From positions 560,001-624,000 of the forward strand of contig NZ_CP051216.1 of NCBI RefSeq assembly GCF_012516435.1: a stretch of 64,000 bases of DNA. Reading direction: 5' to 3'. Below the pieces are notes generated by a model. The model worked only from the letters and a program-made list of their open reading frames with translations. It did not search any database and had not been told where the DNA came from. The position numbers were made by a program, and so were the translations under genes. Within the stretch, counting starts at the first letter, position 1; every line of letters begins with the position of its first letter. Shown one piece after another: positions 1 through 9,140 of this stretch. This DNA comes from Pseudodesulfovibrio sp. zrk46. Lineage in GTDB: Bacteria > Desulfobacterota > Desulfovibrionia > Desulfovibrionales > Desulfovibrionaceae.

Positions 1-200
1 GACAAACCAAGGTCCGACACTTTCACAGAGCCGCTCATCTTGACCATATCCAACAGTTCTCGACTGTACGAAGGAGCCTTTGTGGCAAAAGCACGATCGA
101 CTAGTCCAGTCTGAAACGCAGCAATCGCCCCCACTGCCAACAGCAGCACGGAAATCAGCAATATGCTGGGCTTCATATTTGAACTACGCTTCATGGCCAT
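1..200 (-). CDS. Membrane-anchored protein, N-terminal part only (paralogue of the next gene)
   Basis: The gene runs off the left edge; about 66 N-terminal residues are visible. It starts MAMKRSSNMK at 200 behind an AAGGA 8 nt upstream; a second in-frame ATG lies at 194. A short basic head is followed by one hydrophobic segment (about residues 12-29) and then FQTGL. The layout and several residues match the protein at 438-923 (hydrophobic span, TGL, then a short stretch ending in a V.V..L pattern), so the two look like tandem paralogues. Function is unknown; an inner-membrane anchor with a periplasmic domain is inferred from the single span. Confidence 0.6.
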   Translation of the reverse strand, partial: MAMKRSSNMKPSILLISVLLLAVGAIAAFQTGLVDRAFATKAPSYSRELLDMVKMSGSVKVSDLGL

Positions 201-390
201 GATCTTATTCCTTTTTACCACCGAATCAATTCTCGGCGGTGACAACTCCGATTCCACTATGGACCGGCCCTTTCATCCATGCAATACCGTTAGATCAAAA
301 TGGTGTTTTTTCCCAAATTCTGACCACACAGATCGGGAGAATTTCCCGGCCACTCCCCATACCTCAAACACAACCATTCGTAAGACATGA

Positions 391-425
391 AAAAAGGCCC
401 CGGACTGATGTCCGGGGCCTTTACT
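391..425 (-). terminator. Rho-independent terminator after the 438-923 gene
   Basis: A 13-bp stem of the AAGGCCCCGGAC/GTCCGGGGCCTT type (393-405 with 410-422) has a TGAT loop and is followed on the minus strand by a T run. It separates the two related minus-strand genes. Confidence 0.85.
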
Positions 426-437
426 TACGACTGTAAA

Positions 438-923
438 CTAGATGTACAAGCACTTGAAGTTCTGCTTAACATCCGGAAATTTTTTGAATTGTGAATACTC
501 TTCCGCCGCTTTTTTCATGTAAAGGATCATTTGCGGGACCAGCTCTTTTCGAGAGATTTTACGACTCCAGGAGCGCACTTCGCAGTCACCGTTGGTCTCG
601 AGCACCATGGCCATAACCAACATGGTCTTGGAGTTACCGGGGTTACTACCTTCCTTTGCATCCAGGAAGATGTCGACCTGAGTAAACATACTCTTGTGAT
701 CATTGACAGCTCGGTTGATCCTCTTGACCTCGTTGCCCGTCAGATCAAGTTCGGCCACATCGACCGTACCTTTCACGGCCACAAGACCAGAAAGACCATC
801 ACTGTCCGCTGCACTGGACTTGATCAACCCTGTCTTGAAGACAAGCACTCCCGCAAGAGTAAAAAAGATTATTGAAAGCAACGAAGCTTTCAAAACTTTG
901 TTGGAACCGGAGTTCTTTCCCAT
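438..923 (-). CDS. Single-span membrane-anchored hypothetical protein
   Basis: 161 residues starting MGKNSGSNKV at 923; the frame is open upstream to 992 but this ATG has AAGGGC 8 nt before it. One hydrophobic segment (about residues 14-30) is followed by TGL and a roughly 125-residue soluble domain, probably periplasmic. The C-terminal part has WSRKISRKELVPQ and Lys/Glu-rich helices. I do not recognise the family. It resembles the truncated gene at the left edge, from which it is separated by a terminator, so each may be its own transcription unit. Confidence 0.75.
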   Translation of the reverse strand: MGKNSGSNKVLKASLLSIIFFTLAGVLVFKTGLIKSSAADSDGLSGLVAVKGTVDVAELDLTGNEVKRINRAVNDHKSMFTQVDIFLDAKEGSNPGNSKTMLVMAMVLETNGDCEVRSWSRKISRKELVPQMILYMKKAAEEYSQFKKFPDVKQNFKCLYI

Positions 924-1297
924 GTGTAAAAGCCCTTGATTTTTCACATTGCCACAGTTGCAATCACCGCCAGAGACACAGCGGTAAACCATTTAATCTC
1001 TCTTGGCAATGGCTCTCAACTCTTCCTCCCTGCCAACTTTCCAGCATTTTCGGCTCAAAACCATTACATAATCAGGAAAATTTTATATAATACTTAATTT
1101 TCATTTTTTGTACAAGCGACCTTTTCATCATTTAACTTTGAACCTAACTCGCAACATGTATAACAACAAAAGCTCAACGCCTTCACCTCAAACCGGCCTA
1201 CGACGGCCCCTCGTAAAGCTCATTCCTTAATTTATATCACGAGATACTCCTCTAAGGTGTTGTGCCTTTTAATCCGATACGATAAATATTCATTTCT
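924..1297. other. Intergenic region between divergent genes
   Basis: 374 bases, AT-rich in the middle (about 1075-1110). It must hold the divergent promoters for the genes at 923 and 1298. I see no clear repeat, RNA gene or operator in it. Confidence 0.5.
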
Positions 1298-2572
1298 ATG
1301 GTCAACAAAAGCATGCCGGAATTTCGCGTGTCGGTGGATCAACTCCGTCCAGGAGTATTCATCCGACTGAAACGAACCAGTTGGTTCGATCACCCTTTTC
1401 TGTTCAATCATTTCAAGATCAAGGATGAGGAACAGATCGCCCTGCTTAAGAAGCTAGGCGTCACTGAAGTCTCCTGCATCCCAGAAAAAAGTGATGTTCT
1501 GCCCCTGCGCCCTACCGAGACCAAAGCCAAACAGGCAACACCGGAAAAAGCGCTCTCACAGGATGTTATTGACCACCTTTGGGAAATTAAGAAGGAACGC
1601 ACCCGGCGTTTGCGTGAAAAGAAGCAGCGCATTGCAGAATGTGAAGAGCGGTTTACCACCTGTATCCGTACCTTCGACAACATTCTCAAGGGCGTACTCG
1701 GCGGCAATCTCCATTCGCTGGAAGACGCCATCGCCTTCGTGAAGCGGCTGTCCAAGTATTTCCTTGAGGACAGAGAATCCACACTGCACCTGATGAACGT
1801 GGTGGATCAGGCCGAATCTGCATACTCCCACCCCATGAACGTGGCGGTTCTCGCCATGATGGTGGGCAAGGAAGCGGGGTATGATGAAGAGCAGATGACA
1901 GCTCTTGGTTTAGGCGCCCTCTTTCACGACATAGGCAAGTCCCGCATCCCCAAGAAGCTGCTCAAGAAGCGCGGAGCTTTGACAAAGCCGGAACAGGAAA
2001 TCATCGAACAACATTCTGAATTCGGTGCCGCCCTGTTGTCTGAAATCGACCTCTTCCCCAAGGGAGTGGCTCGCATTGTGGCCCACCACCATGAGCGCAT
2101 GGATGGTTCAGGCTATCCGCAAGGACTTTGCAGCGGGGACATCGACGCCATGGCTCGTATCGTGGCCATCGCAGATGCCTATGACAACCACACCAACGCC
2201 GCAGATGCGGACGAGTCCCTGACTCCGTATCTGGCCCTTTCCTTCATGTTCGGTCAGCAGAAGGCTCTCTTCGATGTGGAAGTACTGGCCCTGTTCATTC
2301 GCTGCCTCGGTGTCTATCCGCCCGGCACCGTGGTCGAGCTCTCCAACGGCGCCGTGGGTATGGTCATGTCCGTAAATCCGCGGAACCAGCTCAATCCGAG
2401 CGTGGTGCTGTACGACGAAGAAGTGCCCAAGAAGGAAGCTCTGATCGTGGACCTCGCCGATGAATCCGACCTGCGCGTGGAAAAGTCCATCCGACTCGCC
2501 CACCTTCCGCAAGAGGTACTGGATTACCTGTCGCCACGAACCAAGATCACCTACTACGTGGACCAGAACTAA
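1298..2572 (+). CDS. HD-GYP domain phosphodiesterase (c-di-GMP) with DUF3391-like N-terminus
   Basis: 424 residues. The N-terminus (about 5-75) resembles DUF3391, found in front of HD-GYP domains. The HD-GYP domain (about 165-350) has HD at 210-211 in LFHDIGK, H239, and an intact HHERMDGSGYP at 264-274, so the catalytic metal site and GYP signature are present. Family members hydrolyse cyclic di-GMP. No receiver domain or membrane segment is seen, so it acts in the cytoplasm; what it senses is unknown. Two starts are possible (1298, or ATG at 1313); neither has a strong ribosome site. It appears monocistronic. Confidence 0.9.
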   Translation: MVNKSMPEFRVSVDQLRPGVFIRLKRTSWFDHPFLFNHFKIKDEEQIALLKKLGVTEVSCIPEKSDVLPLRPTETKAKQATPEKALSQDVIDHLWEIKKERTRRLREKKQRIAECEERFTTCIRTFDNILKGVLGGNLHSLEDAIAFVKRLSKYFLEDRESTLHLMNVVDQAESAYSHPMNVAVLAMMVGKEAGYDEEQMTALGLGALFHDIGKSRIPKKLLKKRGALTKPEQEIIEQHSEFGAALLSEIDLFPKGVARIVAHHHERMDGSGYPQGLCSGDIDAMARIVAIADAYDNHTNAADADESLTPYLALSFMFGQQKALFDVEVLALFIRCLGVYPPGTVVELSNGAVGMVMSVNPRNQLNPSVVLYDEEVPKKEALIVDLADESDLRVEKSIRLAHLPQEVLDYLSPRTKITYYVDQN

Positions 2573-2674
2573 CCCTTTCCATAAACACTCACGCTCTCTG
2601 CACCGCCCTCTTCGGGAGGTATTTATAATTCCTCACAGTGGAAGGTCTATGTAGGCTTTTCATAAGAGGTATCA

Positions 2675-3424
2675 ATGAGAGCGCTTTCCTGGTTTTTCTC
2701 CATCGCACTATTGTTGATGACGTCCTCACCTGTCTTCGCCAACGACACGCTGGTTGTGGTTACCGACTACTGGCCCCCGTTTCGTATCAAGACTGAGGAA
2801 GGTGTCATCGGCATCGACGTCGACCTCTTGGAAGAGATCGGTAAGCGCATGGGTGTACATTTTGAAATTCGGATCGCACCATGGGCCAGGTGCCTGCTGG
2901 ATATGGAGAGTGGGCAGGCTGACATGATGACCGGTTTGGCAAGGACATCTGAACGCGAAAAGTACATCGATTATACCTCTATTTTCTACTACCAATGTGC
3001 ACCTGCATTCTACGAACGAAAAGAACGCGAGGGGCGGCCCATCAAGCATTACGATGACCTGCGAAACGTATCCATCGGCTACACACGGGGGTCCGCTTAC
3101 TTCGAGCCTTTCGATTCAGACACCAAGCTGGACAAGATTCCAGCCACCAATGAAGCCCTGCTGCTCAACATGCTGATCGAGGGAAGATGGGATGTGATCA
3201 TCGGGACTGATTGTCAGGTAGACTATGATATAAAGCGACTCGAACTGCATAAGAAAATCATCAAGACATCCTACAGACCCAACAAGAAGGTCGACCTTTT
3301 CTTCGGCATGTCCAAGAAATCAAGGTTCAAGTACAGGATGAAGGAAATCGAGACGGTCATACAAGACATGCTGGACGATGGGACTATCAAACGCATCGCC
3401 CACAAGTACACAGGGCATGATTGA
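2675..3424 (+). CDS. Periplasmic solute-binding protein, family 3
   Basis: 249 residues with a clear signal peptide (about 1-22, ending VFA). The mature part has the family 3 pattern: WPPFRI near the start, then GIDVDLLEEIGKRMG, and YTRGSAYFEPF at the domain crossover. Such proteins bind amino acids or other small polar solutes for ABC importers, or serve as stand-alone sensors. No permease or ATPase gene is adjacent, so an orphan role is likely. The start has AGAGGT just upstream. A shared terminator follows. Confidence 0.85.
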   Translation: MRALSWFFSIALLLMTSSPVFANDTLVVVTDYWPPFRIKTEEGVIGIDVDLLEEIGKRMGVHFEIRIAPWARCLLDMESGQADMMTGLARTSEREKYIDYTSIFYYQCAPAFYERKEREGRPIKHYDDLRNVSIGYTRGSAYFEPFDSDTKLDKIPATNEALLLNMLIEGRWDVIIGTDCQVDYDIKRLELHKKIIKTSYRPNKKVDLFFGMSKKSRFKYRMKEIETVIQDMLDDGTIKRIAHKYTGHD

Positions 3425-3435
3425 TACAGACAAGA

Positions 3436-3472
3436 CAAAAAAGGCCACTCCAAATGGAGTGGCCTTTTTTTG
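3436..3472. terminator. Bidirectional rho-independent terminator
   Basis: GGCCACTCC/GGAGTGGCC stem with an AAAT loop, flanked by A and T runs on both sides. It serves the plus-strand solute-binding gene and the minus-strand galactose operon, which converge here. Confidence 0.9.
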
Positions 3473-3489
3473 TCTCGATATGTAGCGCG

Positions 3490-4314
3490 CTATTCCTTGA
3501 CTGAACCGGCCAGCAGCCCGCGAATAAAGTATCTGCCGAGGAAGATATAGATCGCCAGCACCGGCACGGCTGCCATGATGGAACCTGCCATGGGGAGGTT
3601 CCAGCTGACCGCCTGTCCACCTGCCAATTGGGCAAGGCCGACGGTGATCGGATTATCGGCGTGACGGGTAAGGCAGATACCCCAGAGGAACTCGTTCCAG
3701 ATCTGGGTGAACTGCCACAAGGACGTGACCACGAACCCGGGAATGGACAGGGGGAACACGATGCGCAGGTAAATGGAAAAGAATCCAGCGCCGTCCAGCC
3801 GGGCAGACTCAATGAGAGCCGTGGGAATCTGGGAATAGAAGTTACGGAAGATCAGTGAAGTGATCGGTAAGCCATAGACAACGTGGGCCAGAATCAGCCC
3901 CGGCAGACCGCCGTACAGGTCCATAGCGCGCAAGGTCTGGAACAGCGGGATCAGGATGACCTGATACGGGATGAACATACCGAACAGGAACAGGGTAAAC
4001 ACGACTTCACTGCCGTAGAACTTCCACTTGGAGAAGACATATCCGTTGAGCGAACCGAGCACGGTGGAACCGGCGGTGGCGCACAGGGTCAGGATCAGTG
4101 AATTGACGAAGTTCGGCTTGAGCAGATCAATGGCTTGGGAGAAGCTTGCCCAGTTGAAAGTGACCGGGAGTTCCCATGCAGTCGGCAGACTGATGTCGCC
4201 CGGCATTTTCAGCGCAGTGACCGCAGCCATGTAGGCAGGCATCAGAAAGAACAGGGCCAGCACCGCGAGGGTCGAATAGAGCAGGACAGAGCCCAAAGTA
4301 ATGGAACGCTTCAT
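3490..4314 (-). CDS. Sugar ABC transporter permease, MalG type
   Basis: 274 residues with about six membrane helices and the ABC permease EAA-type loop ([23 protein letters not shown], around 180-203) that contacts the ATPase. It belongs to the MalG/UgpE family (carbohydrate uptake CUT1). It is the last gene of the galactose operon, 3 nt after its partner permease, with GAGGAG before the ATG. The genomic partners point to galactose or a galactoside as substrate; this is inferred, not read from the permease itself. Confidence 0.92.
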   Translation of the reverse strand: MKRSITLGSVLLYSTLAVLALFFLMPAYMAAVTALKMPGDISLPTAWELPVTFNWASFSQAIDLLKPNFVNSLILTLCATAGSTVLGSLNGYVFSKWKFYGSEVVFTLFLFGMFIPYQVILIPLFQTLRAMDLYGGLPGLILAHVVYGLPITSLIFRNFYSQIPTALIESARLDGAGFFSIYLRIVFPLSIPGFVVTSLWQFTQIWNEFLWGICLTRHADNPITVGLAQLAGGQAVSWNLPMAGSIMAAVPVLAIYIFLGRYFIRGLLAGSVKE

Positions 4315-4317
4315 GGC

Positions 4318-5436
4318 TTATCCTCTCCTCCGCTGGCGATACTGACTGACCAGATACGGCACGATGAACGTGGCCGCCACCAGGAACAGTACGATGGCAA
4401 TGGCCGCGCCCACGGCAAAATCGTTGGCACGGAAGGTGGTCAGGTACATGTTCAGAGCCGGGTGGCCGGTCTCGGCATTGTCCGGGCCGGTCATGGCGAA
4501 GATGAGGTCAAACATCTTCAGTGAAATGTGAGACAGAATGATGACCGCACTGATGGTGATGGGCTTGAGCATGGGGATAGCCACATGGCGATAGTAGCCC
4601 ACTTCGCTCGCGCCATCGAGCATGGCCGCATCACGCAGATCCTGCGAGATACCGTTGAATCCGGCGAGATACAGCGCCATGGTGTAGCCTGAATACTGCC
4701 AGATCGTAGCCATGATGATGCCCAGTGTAGCCATGTTGAAACCGTGGGTTTCTTCCATGAACAGGGCTTCCGGCAGCAGGCCGCCAAACATCCATGTAGC
4801 TGCGCCGATGACAACACCGGGGCCGAGCCACCGTTTCATGGCACGCTGCGGGTCGCCTTTCAGCACGAACAGGCCGGTCATGATCAGGATGAACGCCACT
4901 ACATACAACATGATGGCAAACAGGTTCTGCCAGTTGAACTCGAGGATCGCGGCCGTACTCGACAGCCACTCGAAGTTCAACGGTTCCATGCCCAGATAGG
5001 TCGGCAGTACGTTCACGCCGCCCTGCGGAGCCAACAACCAGCGCCAGATGGTACCGGAAACGATGAAGGACAGGGACATGGGATACAGGAACACAGTGCG
5101 CAAAAAGTCTTCGCCCTTGGGTTTCTGATCCAGCAGGATGGCGATAAACATGCCCAGTCCGATGGCTCCGGCCAAAAGCATGACCGAGTAATACACGGCG
5201 TTCACCAGATCCTGACGAAAGCCGCCGCCTAAGAATCCCGTGAACAGATCCACGTAATTCTGCAGGCCGATAAAATTCTTTTCCGGCTCCACGGCCAAAG
5301 CCCCGGTGCCGCCCCAGTCGGTCATGGACGTCCAGATCGTGTTGCCGATGAATCCGTAGACGAAGATGCCTATCAGGATCATGGATGGCAACAGCGTAAG
5401 GAACGCTTTAAGTCTGTCGAGTGATGCTTCCCGCAT
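4318..5436 (-). CDS. Sugar ABC transporter permease, MalF type
   Basis: 372 residues from ATG 5436; an in-frame GTG at 5448 is an alternative, but the ATG has GGGA 6 nt before it. Multiple membrane helices and an EAA loop (RDAAMLDGASEVGYYRHVAIPML) mark a CUT1 permease. Compared with a minimal permease it has an extra stretch around 190-245 (FVLKGDPQRAMKRW and following), an added helix/loop region. It forms the heterodimeric channel with the downstream MalG-type protein. A palindromic element lies directly upstream, between it and the binding-protein gene. Confidence 0.9.
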   Translation of the reverse strand: MREASLDRLKAFLTLLPSMILIGIFVYGFIGNTIWTSMTDWGGTGALAVEPEKNFIGLQNYVDLFTGFLGGGFRQDLVNAVYYSVMLLAGAIGLGMFIAILLDQKPKGEDFLRTVFLYPMSLSFIVSGTIWRWLLAPQGGVNVLPTYLGMEPLNFEWLSSTAAILEFNWQNLFAIMLYVVAFILIMTGLFVLKGDPQRAMKRWLGPGVVIGAATWMFGGLLPEALFMEETHGFNMATLGIIMATIWQYSGYTMALYLAGFNGISQDLRDAAMLDGASEVGYYRHVAIPMLKPITISAVIILSHISLKMFDLIFAMTGPDNAETGHPALNMYLTTFRANDFAVGAAIAIVLFLVAATFIVPYLVSQYRQRRRG

Positions 5437-5448
5437 ACTTTTTCCCAC

Positions 5449-5568
5449 GGCTGTTGAAAAAGCACCATCTGCGTCGTTGTCAGTTGCAAAGTGATCCTCA
5501 CCGTAGCGTTGCTACGCCTCCGGTCCCTTTGCAACTGCCGCCTAGCAGCTGTCACTTTTTGAACAGCC
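5449..5568. repeat. 120-bp imperfect palindromic element (nested inverted repeats)
   Basis: Ends are GGCTGTTGAAAAAG (5449-5462) and CTTTTTGAACAGCC (5555-5568), 13/14 complementary. Inside are arms CAGTTGCAAAG and CTTTGCAACTG and a central CGTAGC-GTT-GCTACG hairpin. The whole can fold as one long hairpin in RNA. It sits within the galactose operon between binding protein and permease genes, where it could limit transcription or stabilise the upstream message. It shares architecture with the element at 29243-29367. Confidence 0.75.
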
Positions 5569-5630
5569 TCCCTTTTGTGTTCAATGTTGTGCGCCGAACC
5601 ATGTCCGGCGCACAACACGTTTTCAGTTAA

Positions 5631-6887
5631 CTAGATGCCTGCTTTTTTGGCGAGCTGAGCGCAAGCCATGGAGGCAGCCTTGGGGTTCTTGGACTTCAGG
5701 AACATCTCCATCACGGAAGCGAAACCGGACATGAAGGTCTCGTTGGCGGCAACTCCGTGAGCCAGAGAACCAACTACGCGGTCCTTGCCGAAATCCTTGG
5801 CAGCGGACTTGAGGTAGTCGTTGTACTTGCTCAGGTCGGAGTCCTTACGAGCGGAGATGGAACCCTTCAGCGGGTTGAAGGCATCAGAGCCTTCGCGGGA
5901 GCCGAGCACCTTGAGCCATGCGATGGCGTTGTCGCGGTGCGGAGCGCCCTTAGGCAGACCGAAAGAGTCAGCCAGGAACATGAATTCGCCGGTGGTATCC
6001 GGGGAAGCCATGTAGCCGAAGCCCTTGCCGGGCACCAGCTTCTTGGTGGTCACCATGTAACCGGCGGCCCAGTCACCCATGATGTTGAAGGCAGCGCGGC
6101 CGTCCAGCACCATGTCGGTTGCCTGCTGCCAGGAAAGTGAAGCAGCGTCGGCGTTGGTGTATTCCAGAACCTTGCCGAAGAGTTCCCATGCCTTGACGAC
6201 TTCAGGGGAATCGAACTTCAGCTTGCCGGCCCACAGGGCATCCCAGTTGTCCGGGCCAAGAGAGGCCAGAGCAACGGATTCCCACAGGTGGTTGGCGGTC
6301 CAGTTCTGAGCGAGAGCCAGCGGGGTCACGCCCTTGGCCTTCAACTGGGGAGCGATCTTGAAGAATTCGTCCCAGGTCTTGGGAGCTTCAATACCCCACT
6401 TCTTCATGTTGGCAGGAGAATACCACATCACATTGGAGCGATGGATATTCACGGGAACGGACCAGATACCCTTGTCAGTACCGATCAGCTTGACCAGACC
6501 TTCGGGGAAAACGTCCATCCAACCCTGCTCTTTGAACAGCGGAGTCAGGTCTTCCATGCGGTCGGACTTGACCCAGGTACCGATCAGTTCCTGACCAGCG
6601 TGAACCTGGAAAGAATCCGGCGGCTCACCACCAAGCATACGGGTCTTGAGAACGGCACGGGCGTTAACGCCGGAACCGCCGGTGACGGTGGCATTGATCA
6701 CCTTCACCTCGGGATTCTGTTTTTTGTACAGATCGATCAGGGCTTCCAAAGCCGGACCTTCGTCACCTGCCCACCAGGAAAAGATTTCCAGTTCGCCGGT
6801 CAACTGTTTTGCCTGAGCTATCTGCGGAGCAGACAGCAGCAGAGCTGCGACCATGACGATGCAAATTTTTGCAAAAGCCTTTTTCAT
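5631..6887 (-). CDS. Periplasmic sugar-binding protein, family 1
   Basis: 418 residues starting MKKAFAKIC at 6887, with AGGAGG 5 nt before the ATG. Signal peptide about 1-27 (ending AQA). The mature protein has the family 1 layout: [12 protein letters not shown] at the start, [13 protein letters not shown], and a Trp-rich C-terminal half. Such proteins deliver sugars to CUT1 permeases. Position between the ATPase and the permeases in the galactose operon suggests it captures galactose or a galactoside (inferred). Confidence 0.92.
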   Translation of the reverse strand: MKKAFAKICIVMVAALLLSAPQIAQAKQLTGELEIFSWWAGDEGPALEALIDLYKKQNPEVKVINATVTGGSGVNARAVLKTRMLGGEPPDSFQVHAGQELIGTWVKSDRMEDLTPLFKEQGWMDVFPEGLVKLIGTDKGIWSVPVNIHRSNVMWYSPANMKKWGIEAPKTWDEFFKIAPQLKAKGVTPLALAQNWTANHLWESVALASLGPDNWDALWAGKLKFDSPEVVKAWELFGKVLEYTNADAASLSWQQATDMVLDGRAAFNIMGDWAAGYMVTTKKLVPGKGFGYMASPDTTGEFMFLADSFGLPKGAPHRDNAIAWLKVLGSREGSDAFNPLKGSISARKDSDLSKYNDYLKSAAKDFGKDRVVGSLAHGVAANETFMSGFASVMEMFLKSKNPKAASMACAQLAKKAGI

Positions 6888-6961
6888 GTTTCCTCCTAGG
6901 GTTTGCAAATATTCCTCCAACAACAAAGTACGTATCAAAACAACCACTTCCTACACCGCAA

Positions 6962-8059
6962 CTACGGAAGCGCGTTGGTTGTCTCCGGATCAAAAAGAAC
7001 CATGCGATCAAATTCAAAGCCGATGGGCACGATCTCGCCGGGATGGGCCACGATGCGGCCTGCCACTTCGGCGATCAACTCGTTCTCGCCATCAACCACA
7101 ATTTCCAGATGGGACTGGCCACCCAAAATTTCGGACACGACGACTTCGCCCTTACACCACCATTCCTTGGGCAACTTCTCGATATTGTCGCCCATCTTGA
7201 TGGAGTCGGGACGGATACCCGCCAACACCGGCTGGCCATCGGTAACCCCTTCGGCCTTGCCATCCACTATGGGGAAGACGGACTTGCCGACGACCACGGA
7301 GCGGTTGCCGCCCTCGATTTTCACCTTGCCTTCAAGGATATTCATGGGCGGATTACCAATGAACTGAGCCACGAAAACATTGTTCGGTTTCTCGAACACC
7401 TCGATGGGCGAACCGACCTGCTGAATATAGCCATCCTTGAGGATGACGATACGGTCGGCCAGCGTCATGGCTTCGATCTGGTCGTGGGTTACATAAATAG
7501 TAGTAGTCGCCAGACGCAGATGCATCTTACGCAACTCCATGCGCATCTGGGTGCGCAGTTGGGCATCCAGATTGGAAAGAGGTTCGTCGAACAGGAAGAC
7601 GTCCGGCTTGCGCACCATGGCGCGGCCCATGGCCACGCGCTGGCGCTGACCGCCGGAAAGCTCGGACGGCTTGCGATCCAGATATGGCCCCAGCTCCAGA
7701 ATACGAGCGGCGTCATCTACCTTGGCGATGATGTCAGCCTTGTCATGCCCGCGCATCTTGAGGGAGAAGCCCATATTTTCGCGCACAGTCATGTGCGGAT
7801 AGAGGGCGTAGTTCTGAAAAACCATGGCCACGTTACGATCCTTGGGCGATTCCTGATTCACCACCCGGTCGTCGATAAGGATTTCACCGCCGCTGATCTC
7901 TTCCAGCCCCGCGACCATGCGCAAGACCGTGGACTTGCCACAGCCGGATGGGCCGACCAGCACGATAAATTCATTGTCCTTGATCTCAAGATCGATGCCG
8001 TGGACCACTTCCACGCTGCCGTACCTTTTGACGACCTGTTTCAATTCGACATTTGCCAT
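6962..8059 (-). CDS. Sugar ABC transporter ATPase, MalK/UgpC/MsmK type
   Basis: 365 residues. Walker [10 protein letters not shown] (36-44), Q-loop FQNYALYPH (81-89), signature LSGGQ (134-138), Walker B VFLFDEP (154-160), and the H-loop in YVTHDQ. The C-terminal ~120 residues are the regulatory OB-type domain found in MalK-like ATPases, with NPPMNILEG and AGIRPDSIK. It powers the two permeases encoded downstream. AAGGG precedes the ATG. MsmK-type ATPases sometimes serve several importers; here the operon gives it a dedicated one. Confidence 0.93.
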   Translation of the reverse strand: MANVELKQVVKRYGSVEVVHGIDLEIKDNEFIVLVGPSGCGKSTVLRMVAGLEEISGGEILIDDRVVNQESPKDRNVAMVFQNYALYPHMTVRENMGFSLKMRGHDKADIIAKVDDAARILELGPYLDRKPSELSGGQRQRVAMGRAMVRKPDVFLFDEPLSNLDAQLRTQMRMELRKMHLRLATTTIYVTHDQIEAMTLADRIVILKDGYIQQVGSPIEVFEKPNNVFVAQFIGNPPMNILEGKVKIEGGNRSVVVGKSVFPIVDGKAEGVTDGQPVLAGIRPDSIKMGDNIEKLPKEWWCKGEVVVSEILGGQSHLEIVVDGENELIAEVAGRIVAHPGEIVPIGFEFDRMVLFDPETTNALP

Positions 8060-8087
8060 TGTCTACCCTTGAAAGCCTGGTTCCCGC

Positions 8088-9140
8088 CTACATGGAGGAG
8101 AGGCGGTACTCGGTTATGTGTTCGTATGTCTCGCCCGGCTCCAGCACTATGGACGGGAATCCCGGATTGTTAGGGGCATCAACGTAGCCATGCGGCTCGA
8201 CGCAAAACCCACCACGGAATCCGTACATCGCTCCCAACTTTCCGTTGGTGCGGTCCGCCATGTGATTGCCGGTATAAAACTGAAAGCCGGGCTCGGTGGT
8301 GCATACCTCCAGCACCCGTCCGGTCCGGCCATGAAAAATCTGCGCAGCAGGCGTTAACTCATGCGCGTCGCCATCAATTACGAAGTAGTGATCAAAGCCC
8401 TGACCGATGGCGATGGCCTCATCTTCCGCATCGATATGCAACCCGATTGCCTTGGGCCGAGTAAAATCGAGGGGAGAATCAGATACATCTGCCAACGCGC
8501 CCGTGGGAACTTGGTCGTCATCCGTGACCAGATACTGTCCCGCGTTGAGGGTCACCACATGACCCAATACATCTTCGGTAAAGGAGCCGCTCAGGTTGAA
8601 ATAGGCGTGGTTGGTCATGGAGACCACTGTGGTCTTGTCCGTGGTGGCGCGATATTCGATGCGCAAACCGGCCTCACGCAACACAAAGGTCGCGGTCACT
8701 TCGAGGTTGCCGGGATACCCTTCTTCTCCATCCTCGCTGCGATAGGTCAGCACCAACTTGGGACCGTCGATGTCCTCTACGATCTCAGGCGCCCACAGTT
8801 TGGAGTGGAATCCATTCTCGCCACCGTGCAATTGAAATTTAGGTTTGTTTTTTTTCGGCTCGCACACATCGTTGCCAAGCTGGAAACCGGACCTGAGACG
8901 ATTGGCGACCCGCCCGACAGTGGCCCCGAAATACCCGCGCCCCTGCACGTATTCCTGCACGGTATCGTAACCAAGCACCACGTCGGTCATGGCACCGTTC
9001 TGATCCGGCGCGGTAAGCCCAACGAGGGTTGCCCCGTAATTGGTCACCGTGGCGTTCATGCCGCGCTTGTTGGTCAGGGTAAAAAGCTCCACGGATTCGC
9101 CAGTGGGCAGTTCTCCCCAAGGTTTCCTCATGATTTCCAT
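8088..9140 (-). CDS. galM: Aldose 1-epimerase (galactose mutarotase)
   Basis: 350 residues from ATG 9140. It interconverts beta- and alpha-D-galactose so that galactokinase receives the alpha anomer. Family motifs are visible: YFGATVGRVANR near the N-terminus, NHAYFNLSG around the catalytic His, and VLEVCTTEPGFQFYTGN, where the E serves as base. The start overlaps the stop of the regulator gene as TGATG, so translation is probably coupled; alternatives are GTG 9143 and ATG 9131. Confidence 0.93.
   Translation of the reverse strand: MEIMRKPWGELPTGESVELFTLTNKRGMNATVTNYGATLVGLTAPDQNGAMTDVVLGYDTVQEYVQGRGYFGATVGRVANRLRSGFQLGNDVCEPKKNKPKFQLHGGENGFHSKLWAPEIVEDIDGPKLVLTYRSEDGEEGYPGNLEVTATFVLREAGLRIEYRATTDKTTVVSMTNHAYFNLSGSFTEDVLGHVVTLNAGQYLVTDDDQVPTGALADVSDSPLDFTRPKAIGLHIDAEDEAIAIGQGFDHYFVIDGDAHELTPAAQIFHGRTGRVLEVCTTEPGFQFYTGNHMADRTNGKLGAMYGFRGGFCVEPHGYVDAPNNPGFPSIVLEPGETYEHITEYRLSSM

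Noticed and set aside
163-436. Small plus-strand frames opposite the left-edge gene
   Set aside because: They overlap the start of a minus-strand gene and its neighbour's terminator and lack ribosome sites and recognisable sequence.
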